From contig CANPXL010000024.1 in the NCBI GenBank assembly GCA_947586055.1, positions 1 to 42,033 on the forward strand: DNA of 42,033 nucleotides, read 5' to 3'. The stretch's first letter is position 1; each line of letters starts with the position of its first letter. The notes beneath the pieces were generated by a model. It searched no databases and was not told where the DNA came from. It saw only the letters and a list, made by a program, of their open reading frames with translations. The position numbers were made by a program, and so were the translations under genes. Below are positions 7,616-14,157 of this stretch, one piece after another. Source of the DNA: an uncultured Acetatifactor sp. Lineage in GTDB: Bacteria; Bacillota; Clostridia; Lachnospirales; Lachnospiraceae.

Positions 7616-8885
7616 CATGTTGTCTATCTTGATCGTAAATATGTTAAGAGTCCTGCTGTTAAAAGCCATGATGGAAAGGGTGCTTTCTGCCCGAAAGTCA
7701 GGAAGAAAAAGACAGCAGGCAGGAATCGCCCTTTACTACCTGCTGACCCTGATCCTGTATGGGATTTTTGGAATGAGCGCGCTCTATGAAGCAGGCAGTT
7801 TCCTTGGGCTGATTCTTTTTTCACTTTTCTGTCCGGGTTCATGGGGAAAGCGGCTCTGGGCATCGTTGGTGGTATCCTGTATGGATATGGCCTGCGGTCT
7901 GGCCGGAGATTGGGCGCTTGAGATGATTGGCGGCGGTGTTGCCTGGAATTCGATCCCTCTGGCGGTGCAGACCTTTCTGCTTTTGGTCTGTACTGTGATT
8001 ATGAGGGTCTGGCCTGAAAGGGTAGTCGAGGAAGACTTTGGGGAGGAGGATATTGTATTTGAAAAGAGACGGGCATGTATTCTGTTTTTCATTCCCGCTG
8101 TCGGCGGCGTGGTGCTGTGTGTTCTGCAGTCTGGGGATTTCGGGAGAAGCAGTTCTTTGATCTTATCCGTCTCCATGCTTTTTCTCAATCTCTGCGTTTT
8201 TTCTCTCTATGAGACCATGGCGGCGGATGACAGGAAGATCCGGGAAAAGGAAATCTACAGGCAGCAGACCTATGCCTACCGGAACCAGCTGGAAGTCATC
8301 ATGGAGTCCCAGAACCGCATCCGGGCCCTGAGACATGACAGCAAGAATCATATCCTGGCGCTTAAGGCGCTGCTTCAGAAAAAAGACTGGGAGGAGGCAG
8401 ACAGGTATCTGGACGCCATGCAGGATTTTATGGGAAATCCAAAAGAGTATGCCTCCACTGGAAACGACACGGTGGACAGTCTGCTGAACTATAAGCTGCA
8501 GAAGGCCGGAAGTCTTTTACATAAAGTGGAAGTCAACATTGCGATTCCTGAGAAACTGATCCTGCAGTCCTTTGATCTGAACGTGGTGCTGGGCAATCTG
8601 CTGGACAATGCCATAGAAGCGGCGGGCCGGACACAAAAGAAGGAACTGAGACTGACCATGAAACTTGAGAAGGGCGTTTTATTTCTCAACATCCGCAACA
8701 GCTGTCAGGGCATCGCAGACGGGAAAATCCAACATCTTGAGACCACGAAAAAAGACGGAGCGGACCATGGGCTGGGGTTAGGCAATGTACGCCGCATTGT
8801 GGAAAAATACCACGGCGATATGGAACTGCGGAGTGAAAACGGATATCTGGAAACGGATATTATGATGTATATAAAAGAGATGTGA
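7602..8885 (+). CDS. AgrC-like sensor histidine kinase, GHKL type (427 aa)
   Basis: The first ~215 residues carry about six hydrophobic segments (for example MLSILIVNMLRVLLL, GIALYYLLTLILYGIFG, LAVQTFLLLVCTVIM, LILSVSMLFLNLCVF), a multi-pass sensor as in AgrC/BlpH (HPK10). Residue H245 in RALRHDSKNHILAL is the phosphorylation site. The ATPase domain has the N box LGNLLDNAIEAA and the G boxes KKDGADHGLGLGNV. It is the partner of the LytTR regulator it overlaps. No agrB/agrD-like peptide gene is visible nearby, so the ligand is unknown; a signal tied to the adjacent ABC transporter, such as a peptide antibiotic or cell-envelope stress, is a plausible inference. Confidence 0.93.
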   Translation: MLNYSMLSILIVNMLRVLLLKAMMERVLSARKSGRKRQQAGIALYYLLTLILYGIFGMSALYEAGSFLGLILFSLFCPGSWGKRLWASLVVSCMDMACGLAGDWALEMIGGGVAWNSIPLAVQTFLLLVCTVIMRVWPERVVEEDFGEEDIVFEKRRACILFFIPAVGGVVLCVLQSGDFGRSSSLILSVSMLFLNLCVFSLYETMAADDRKIREKEIYRQQTYAYRNQLEVIMESQNRIRALRHDSKNHILALKALLQKKDWEEADRYLDAMQDFMGNPKEYASTGNDTVDSLLNYKLQKAGSLLHKVEVNIAIPEKLILQSFDLNVVLGNLLDNAIEAAGRTQKKELRLTMKLEKGVLFLNIRNSCQGIADGKIQHLETTKKDGADHGLGLGNVRRIVEKYHGDMELRSENGYLETDIMMYIKEM

Positions 8886-8899
8886 TGCAACAGTTCAGC

Positions 8900-8960
8900 C
8901 AGCGGTCAGCCACAGGGAAAAATCGTGTTTACACGAATTTTTCCCTGTGGCTGACCGCTG
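8900..8960. repeat. 28-bp near-perfect hairpin after the kinase gene
   Basis: A 24-bp perfect stem (8900-8923 with 8937-8960) is extended by CGTG/CACG around a four-base loop, with one bulged A at 8936. It begins 15 bases after the kinase stop. There is no U tract outside the stem, so it is not a classical terminator, although it may stop or stabilise the message. It appears to interrupt the outer arm of the structured repeat described at 8961-9222. Confidence 0.75.
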
Positions 8961-9222
8961 AGGGAGCGCCAATTCATGAGCAAAATCAGGCGCGAAGCGC
9001 CGGAAAGCGCGTCAGCGCGATTTTGCGAATGGCGCGTCTGAACGTCAGAAGAAGCGGCAATGCATGTACAAAACCAGGCGCGAAGCGCCGGAGAGCGCGT
9101 CAGCGCGGTTTTGCGAATGGCGCGTCTGAACGTCAGAAGAAGCGGCAATGCATGTACAAAACCAGGCGCGAAGCGCCAAAGAGCGCGATAGCGCGGTTTT
9201 GCGAATGGCGCGTCTGAACGTC
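8961..9222. repeat. array of GCGC-hairpin repeats (88-bp period, 2 full + 1 partial)
   Basis: Units start at 8981, 9069 and 9157 (88-bp period; the third stops at 9222). Each folds as an outer 7-bp stem (CAAAATC/GATTTTG in unit 1; CAAAACC/GGTTTTG in units 2 and 3) that encloses two small hairpins, GGCGC-GAA-GCGCC and GCGC-GTCA-GCGC (loop GATA in unit 3). Unit 1 has a further stem, GCGCC-A-ATTC with GAATGGCGC, and an outer GTTCAG/CTGAAC (8893-8898 with 9038-9043). A fourth copy lies at 41804-41908. The T-A to C-G change in the 7-bp stem is compensatory. The open frames seen across it are repeat artefacts. Confidence 0.85.
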
Positions 9223-9326
9223 AATCAGGTAAACTTGGTCAATTTCGCCAAAATATAGTCTATTTTCGTCATATTTTCAAAAACAGTCTGTCATCGTGCT
9301 ATTATTTCCTCATGTGAGTCACATAA

Positions 9327-9358
9327 TTTTGTTTTGCTTTGCGGAAGTTTTGTTTTAC
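9327..9358 (+). promoter_or_regulatory. candidate LytTR operator: direct repeats with 21-bp period
   Basis: TTTTGTTTTGC (9327-9337) is repeated as TTTTGTTTTAC (9348-9358), starts exactly 21 bases apart, i.e. two helix turns on one face. This geometry is typical of LytTR regulator sites. They lie ~120 bases before the lipoprotein gene in an otherwise gene-free 257-base stretch. A weak -10 (TACAGA) overlaps the end of the second repeat and no good -35 is present, as expected for an activated promoter. Confidence 0.45.
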
Positions 9359-9479
9359 AGAACTTACGCCGAAACAGGCTGCGGACTGCCGCAGTATGCG
9401 CTCTGTGCCGGCCGGAGTACACAGACGGGAGATTCCGAAGGAAAGAGAAGAAATTTAGAAGAACAGCGAGGAGACCTTT

Positions 9480-10685
9480 ATGAGAAAAAAGAAATATTTG
9501 GGAACATTGGCAGCCATATTATGTACCGTGGCCCTTTCCGGTTGTCAGAAGGCGCCGGAGGCCGCGGCGGATTCAGACATTCCCCACGCTGGGACTGCCA
9601 TAGAGCAGCAGGCGTCGGATGGGGCCGGGGAGCAGTCCTTGGGAGAGCAGCAGTCGTTGGGACAGCAGCCGGAGGGATATTTTCTGGAACAAACGCTCGG
9701 CACCGGAGAGAACAAAATGACGATTCGGGCTCAGATCCCTGCCGTCCCGGAGCATGTCTACCAGATGACCCTGCTGCCGGACGATACGCTGGGAAAGGAC
9801 GCGCTGCTTGCTCTGCTGGAGGTGGGGGAAGACGCGGCGGTGGATTCCTCTCAGGAATTGCTGGAAGAAATCGCGCAGTCTGATTATGACAATACCCACG
9901 GCCCGGAGGGAGAATACTGTTACTATTCCCGGTTCTCGGATCGAACGGCGTTTCAGTTTTCCGCCGGGCAGAGGGAGGCTTCCCTTGTCGGACACACCTC
10001 GGTGGGTTATAAAGATTCGGTCCTGTGGGATCGTATGATCGGCATGGCTGTCTATGACGACGAACTGATACCGCCGTCGCAGAGGGATACGGAGGGAGAG
10101 TTTCCGTTAAGAGAGGCGAAGCGGATCCTGTTGGACAAGCTGGAACCTCTTGGAATCAAAGAAGTATCTTTTTGGCAGATCCGCTATTGTAAAGGGGACG
10201 GAGACAGCTATTACCAGCTTTTCTTTGCCCCGGTCCAGGAAGGAGTTTCCATGATAAAGGAAACGGGGAGCTATGGGCTGGGAGAAATCTATCCGGAAGG
10301 CTGGGCCAGCGTCACGCCGGACGGCGTAGCGGAACTGACGCTCCGTAACTTTTGCGCCAGGATTGGGGAAAAGGAGCCTGTGACGGTTCTTCCCTTTGAA
10401 AAGATTGAGCAGATCCTGGAACAATATCTGGACAATGGTTTGATCATGACAGATGAAAGGATGGTCTTTGACCATGTGGAACTGGAGTATTATCCGCTGC
10501 CCAATACGCAGGTGCAGGGCGAGATGGAATACCGGGAGCAGCTGGAGCTTGTTCCGGTATGGCATATTTACATCACGGTGGATGATTATGTGGAGAAGTA
10601 TGCGGGCCTGGAAGGAATACCTCCGGAGGCGGTTGACAATATCTGCATCAACGGAGTTACGGGTGAAGTGGAGAGGGCGAAATAA
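9480..10685 (+). CDS. lipoprotein of unknown function, first gene of an ABC operon (401 aa)
   Basis: The signal peptide MRKKKYLGTLAAILCTVALSGC has a lipobox (LSGC) with C22 as the lipidated residue. It is followed by an acidic, glutamine-rich linker (to ~residue 60), so the protein is anchored to the outer face of the membrane. The body shows no motif I recognise. A C-terminal region (TVLPFEKIEQILEQYLDNGLI ... ELVPVWHIYITVDDY ... CINGVTGEVE) has the feel of YycH/YycI- or PepSY-type extracellular domains, but this is weak. It lies 5 bases upstream of three membrane-protein genes and an ABC ATPase, and probably acts as an accessory or sensory subunit. The ribosome site is GAGGAG just before ATG 9480. 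Confidence 0.8.
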   Translation: MRKKKYLGTLAAILCTVALSGCQKAPEAAADSDIPHAGTAIEQQASDGAGEQSLGEQQSLGQQPEGYFLEQTLGTGENKMTIRAQIPAVPEHVYQMTLLPDDTLGKDALLALLEVGEDAAVDSSQELLEEIAQSDYDNTHGPEGEYCYYSRFSDRTAFQFSAGQREASLVGHTSVGYKDSVLWDRMIGMAVYDDELIPPSQRDTEGEFPLREAKRILLDKLEPLGIKEVSFWQIRYCKGDGDSYYQLFFAPVQEGVSMIKETGSYGLGEIYPEGWASVTPDGVAELTLRNFCARIGEKEPVTVLPFEKIEQILEQYLDNGLIMTDERMVFDHVELEYYPLPNTQVQGEMEYREQLELVPVWHIYITVDDYVEKYAGLEGIPPEAVDNICINGVTGEVERAK

Positions 10686-10690
10686 AGAAT

Positions 10691-11440
10691 ATGAGCTGGA
10701 AATTTTTAGGACAGGATATAAGGAGAAGCATCTTGAACCCGGGATTCGCGGTGGGAATTTGCGGGCTGGGGGCGCTGCTTGCCTGGAATTTCTTTCGGGA
10801 ATCCGTGGGCGCGGGGAGCTTTTATTACGCGGTGGTCAACATCATGGCAGTGTCCGGCTTTGCTGTTTTCGCGCCGGTATTCCCGGTGCTGGGGTATGCG
10901 CCCCGGTTCTGCCAGGAGTATGAGAGCGGTTATTACAGATGGATCTTAAGCAGGATGAACGCCAGGGAATATGCGATGACGCGAATCGTCAGCGTGGCCC
11001 TGTCCGGGGGCCTGATCGTGGGAATCCCCATGCTTCTGATCTGTCTCGCCAGCCTGGGAACGGGGCTACCAGAGATCACCGACACCACACATACCAGAGT
11101 GGATATGAACGTGACGCTCATGCAGGTTGCACAGACTTACGGGCCGGGTATGGTGGTGGCCGCCAAGACTGTGCTGGGATTTCTCTTCGGCGCGGCCTGG
11201 GCGTTAGTGGGGCTTTCGTTTGCTGTATGGATGCCAAATCCGTATGTGGCGCTGATCGCACCCTTTGTGTTGTATGAGTGTCTGTATCTTCTGCCGGTGG
11301 GCGGCTTCTTTGCTCCGTCATATCTTGTGCGGGGGGACGATTACGGGCATCTGTACTCTGCCGTCATGGAGTGCGGTTGGATTTTGCTTGCCGCCGGGGC
11401 TGCCATGGCGGGATTTATGCGGAGGTGTCGGAATGCGTAG
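10691..11440 (+). CDS. ABC-2-like membrane protein, first permease (249 aa)
   Basis: About six hydrophobic segments: GFAVGICGLGALLAW, YYAVVNIMAVSGFAVFAPVFPVLG, IVSVALSGGLIVGIPMLLICL, VVAAKTVLGFLFGAAWALVGLSF, LIAPFVLYECLYLLP and WILLAAGAAMAG. The cytoplasmic stretch YESGYYRWILSRMNAREYAMTR resembles the loop that ABC-2 type permeases use to contact the ATPase. It starts 5 bases after the lipoprotein stop and overlaps the next permease by 8 bases, so the operon is tightly coupled. Substrate unknown; the combination resembles exporters for peptides, antibiotics or lipids. Confidence 0.75.
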   Translation: MSWKFLGQDIRRSILNPGFAVGICGLGALLAWNFFRESVGAGSFYYAVVNIMAVSGFAVFAPVFPVLGYAPRFCQEYESGYYRWILSRMNAREYAMTRIVSVALSGGLIVGIPMLLICLASLGTGLPEITDTTHTRVDMNVTLMQVAQTYGPGMVVAAKTVLGFLFGAAWALVGLSFAVWMPNPYVALIAPFVLYECLYLLPVGGFFAPSYLVRGDDYGHLYSAVMECGWILLAAGAAMAGFMRRCRNA

Positions 11441-12254
11441 GGCGATTGTTCTGGCGGCAGGGATGTGGAGGCGGGAAATGCAAAGTCCCAGAGTCTGGAT
11501 GGGATATCTGCTGGGCCTGACCCTCCTTGGCCTGAGCTGCAATGACTTTTTAAAGTATGCGGGAGAGATGAAAGAGCCCGTTAACCTGCTGGAGCCCTTT
11601 GTGGTGGCCCAGTGTCAGGCCTTTGTGGGCAGGCTGTGGCCGTTAGGGTATCTGCTCATTCTGGCGGACGCGCCTTTTATCGGAAAGGGTACCGATCTGC
11701 TGCTGTATCGCAGCGGCAGACGTGCCTGGAATCTGGGGATGATCTGTTACATCCTGATGCAGAGCTTTTGGTATGCGGCCGGTCTTGCAATATGTTCAGT
11801 CCTGACCAGTGTGCCCTTTGGGTTTCCCGGGAAGATCTGGAGCGGGCCGGCCTATCTGCTGGTGAAGTTTCCGAAGAGCGCCGCCGCTCTGAAATATCAT
11901 CTGCTTTTCGAGGGCGAGGCGATGATGAGGCAGCTGACGGTGCCGCAGGCCTTTTTGGCGGCCTTTGTCTATCTGTTCTGCTATCTGGCGCTGATAGGGA
12001 TACTCCTGTATGTGTGCAGCCTGATATTTGGGAGCTTTTGGGGATTTTTGGCGGTGGCAGTTTTCCATTTGGGGCGTATCGCCCTGTCGTTCTGGTTTCA
12101 GATCCCATGGAGCCCGGTGCATGAGACAGGCAGCCTGTACCGCCTCTGGAGGTATCCGTGCAGGGCGGGCATGGTTTTCATATTTATAACACTTGTGTCA
12201 TTTCTTTCTGTGAAAAAAGTGGAATTCTCGGAGCGGAGGGGAGGAAACGGATGA
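11433..12254 (+). CDS. multi-pass membrane protein, second permease (273 aa)
   Basis: A hydrophobic protein with about six membrane segments (MGYLLGLTLLGLSC, LGMICYILMQSFWYAAGLAI, AFLAAFVYLFCYLALIGILLY, FGSFWGFLAVAVFHLG, MVFIFITLVSFL). The ATG at 11433 is chosen because GGAGGTG (11421-11427) is correctly spaced. Longer upstream frames would overlap most of the preceding gene. It shares the ATGA overlap with the third permease (12251-12254). No family is recognised; by size and context it is an ABC-2-like permease subunit. Confidence 0.75.
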   Translation: MRRAIVLAAGMWRREMQSPRVWMGYLLGLTLLGLSCNDFLKYAGEMKEPVNLLEPFVVAQCQAFVGRLWPLGYLLILADAPFIGKGTDLLLYRSGRRAWNLGMICYILMQSFWYAAGLAICSVLTSVPFGFPGKIWSGPAYLLVKFPKSAAALKYHLLFEGEAMMRQLTVPQAFLAAFVYLFCYLALIGILLYVCSLIFGSFWGFLAVAVFHLGRIALSFWFQIPWSPVHETGSLYRLWRYPCRAGMVFIFITLVSFLSVKKVEFSERRGGNG

Positions 12255-12886
12255 GAATGTGGGGGACGGTTTTTCGCTATTTCGGCGGCGTGCAGGTGGA
12301 CATGGACTTTGGGCTGGACTATGACAAACTGTTCCTGGGGCTGATCCGGTGGCTTCTGCCCCTTACCGTGTGCCTGCTGGCGGAAGGGGTCTGGATGGAA
12401 AGGCGAAGCAGCATGGAGCTTCTGGCCCGCTTTCGTTATGGGACGGACAAAAGGTGGTGGAGGGTAAAATTTCTCAGGGGATTCAGGTTTGGCATGACTG
12501 TAGGGGCAATCCTGTTTTGCATCGCTCTGGCGGTGGACGGGTTGAGTCCTGCGGGGATTTCCCAGGAAACTGGGAGCGTGTTTCTTCTGTGGCTTCTGCA
12601 TTTTGCGACGATGCTGTCACTTTTTATGGCGTTGGAGCTTATGGGGCTGAAAGGGCCTGCTCCGGGAGCGCTGCTTTTGCTGGAGGGCGTCAGTTTTCTT
12701 ACGGGTATCCTGTCCGGCAGGCTTTCTATGTGGATGTACGGCAGATGGGGCATGTATTTTCAGAGCGCATGGTTTGACAGGAAGACGGGAGTGCCGGTAT
12801 TTGTTGCATTTGCGGCAGAGGGATTCCTGGCGGCGGTCAGTTACGGCGCGGGCAGGGTCTTTTTAAAGCGGAGCGGCGGAAAGTAG
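12251..12886 (+). CDS. multi-pass membrane protein, third permease (211 aa)
   Basis: About five hydrophobic segments (IRWLLPLTVCLLAEGVWM, FGMTVGAILFCIALAVDGL, LLHFATMLSLFMALELMGL, ALLLLEGVSFLTGIL, FVAFAAEGFLAAVSYGAG). ATG 12251 overlaps the preceding stop (ATGA), and GGAGGGGAGG lies upstream, so it is translationally coupled. After its stop the operon is interrupted by a 258-base purine-rich stretch before the ATPase. A canonical -1 slippery heptamer T-TTA-AAG (12862-12868) occurs near its end; see rejected items. Confidence 0.75.
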   Translation: MRMWGTVFRYFGGVQVDMDFGLDYDKLFLGLIRWLLPLTVCLLAEGVWMERRSSMELLARFRYGTDKRWWRVKFLRGFRFGMTVGAILFCIALAVDGLSPAGISQETGSVFLLWLLHFATMLSLFMALELMGLKGPAPGALLLLEGVSFLTGILSGRLSMWMYGRWGMYFQSAWFDRKTGVPVFVAFAAEGFLAAVSYGAGRVFLKRSGGK

Positions 12887-13144
12887 GGAGCCGGAAGGTA
12901 AGGCGCCGGAGGATAAAGCTGCCGGGGAGCGGCAGGAAAGAAAAAACAGGCGGGGAATCAGGGAAAAGAACAGTAAAAAAGCCAGAAGAGTAAGAAAAAA
13001 TCAGAAAGATGAAAAGAGACAGAAAAAGCCAGAAAGAGCCAGAAAGAGCCAGAAAGAGCCAGAAAAATAAGAGAAGGTCAGAAGGATAAGAAAAACGGCA
13101 AAAGAACAGAGAAGAAAAAATTTCAGGAAAGGACAGTTTGGTAT
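12887..13144 (+). repeat. purine-rich low-complexity spacer with 10-bp tandem repeats
   Basis: The gap between the third permease and the ATPase is strongly A/G-biased on the coding strand. It contains a tandem 10-mer AGAAAGAGCC (13031-13060, three perfect copies; one variant copy at 13021-13030 and a partial after). No gene or ribosome site is visible apart from the weak AGGAAAGGA before the ATPase. It looks like slippage-generated sequence; it would be a purine-only, little structured leader for the ATPase message. Confidence 0.7.
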
Positions 13145-13786
13145 ATGGAAGAAATGATTTGTATTGAAAATCTGACTAAAAAATTTGGGGATGTCACGGT
13201 ACTGGATGATATCAACTTAAGTCTGAAGAAAGGAAAAATTTATGGATTCATCGGAAGGAACGGTTCCGGAAAGACGGTTCTGTTCAAGCATATCATAGGC
13301 TACTTGAGACCCACTGTCGGGCGCGTCATGGTGGATGGAAAGGAGATCGGCAAAGATCAGGATTTTGCGGACAATGTAGGAATTATCATAGAAAATCCGG
13401 GCTTCCTTGGAAGGTATACCGGCTTTCAGAACCTGAAATATCTGGCGGACATCCGCAATGTCATCGGCAGGGAGCAGATCAGGGAGAGTATGAAAAAGGC
13501 GGGCCTTGATCCGGACAGCAGGAAGAAGGTAGGAAAATATTCTCTGGGAATGAGGCAGCGTCTCGGCATCGCCCAGGCCATTATGGAGGATCCGAAGATC
13601 CTGATCCTTGACGAGCCCATGAACAGTCTGGACAGCCAGGGCGTGGAGGACGTCAGAAGAATTTTGCTGCAGATGAGGGATGAGGGGAAAACGATTCTGC
13701 TGTCAAGCCATCATGAGGAAGACATTGAGGTTTTGTGCGACTATGTATACGAGATGGAGCGGGGACACTGCAAGGAGTACAGATAA
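13145..13786 (+). CDS. ABC transporter ATP-binding protein (213 aa)
   Basis: A complete ABC ATPase: Walker A GRNGSGKT (residues ~37-44), Q-loop region NVGIIIENPGFL, signature YSLGMRQR (C-loop variant of LSGGQ), Walker B ILILDEP with the catalytic glutamate, D-loop NSLD and the switch histidine in LSSHH. At 213 residues it is near the minimal length, and its C-terminal extension is absent. It should energise the three membrane proteins upstream; the lipoprotein would be the extracellular partner. The EN in the Q-loop position (IIIENPGF) is typical for lantibiotic/bacitracin-type exporters of the BcrA/DrrA branch. Together with the LytTR system next door, an antimicrobial-peptide or envelope-stress exporter is plausible. 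Confidence 0.93.
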   Translation: MEEMICIENLTKKFGDVTVLDDINLSLKKGKIYGFIGRNGSGKTVLFKHIIGYLRPTVGRVMVDGKEIGKDQDFADNVGIIIENPGFLGRYTGFQNLKYLADIRNVIGREQIRESMKKAGLDPDSRKKVGKYSLGMRQRLGIAQAIMEDPKILILDEPMNSLDSQGVEDVRRILLQMRDEGKTILLSSHHEEDIEVLCDYVYEMERGHCKEYR

Positions 13787-13895
13787 TGCAGGGTGGAAAT
13801 GGGATATTAAAAATCCAGTGAATCCAGCGTATCAAAACAGGGTCAGCCAGCTGTGATCATTTCGCAAGTCAAAGGGAATCTGACTTCCCGTAGAT

Positions 13896-14051
13896 ATGTT
13901 GACGCTGTTGTCCGTATTCAATATAATAATATTGTTCCTGTTATATCTGATCGTCGGAATCATTGTGTTCTGCAAAAGGCAGCAAGTCATCAGGCAGAGA
14001 ATTATATCGCTCTTTTCAGGAGATCTGCGAAGAGATCTTCATGCCGTATGA
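13896..14051 (+). CDS. possible small single-pass membrane protein (51 aa)
   Basis: In the 371-base gap after the ABC ATPase, a frame from ATG 13896 to TGA 14049-14051 encodes a peptide with one long hydrophobic segment (residues 4-26, LLSVFNIIILFLLYLIVGII) followed by a basic, arginine-rich tail (CKRQQVIRQR...). The profile is that of a genuine single-pass membrane peptide, unlike the overlapping frames. No good ribosome site is visible, which keeps confidence low. If real, it could be a small regulator or accessory subunit of the preceding transporter, or a toxin-like peptide. Confidence 0.3.
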   Translation: MLTLLSVFNIIILFLLYLIVGIIVFCKRQQVIRQRIISLFSGDLRRDLHAV

Positions 14052-14157
14052 TAGGATAAACACAATGTAATGCCGTCAGAGGGATCAGCGCTGTAAGAAT
14101 CCGATGTAAAAACAAGTAGCAGAATTAACAGGATTACAGGACACAGGGAGGTCTGTC

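Noticed and set aside
8882..9217. Open frame of 111 codons through the hairpin repeats
   Set aside because: The repeated peptide pattern comes entirely from the 88-bp DNA repeats; no ribosome site, and the same DNA is open on both strands.
8981..9222. Repeat array as a CRISPR
   Set aside because: Unit length is 88 bp with the whole unit conserved; there are no unique spacers and no cas genes.
12857..12992. -1 frameshift at T-TTA-AAG near the end of the third permease, giving a basic tail
   Set aside because: The heptamer fits the rule, but no downstream structure is evident and the tail is low-complexity purine sequence, so chance is more likely.
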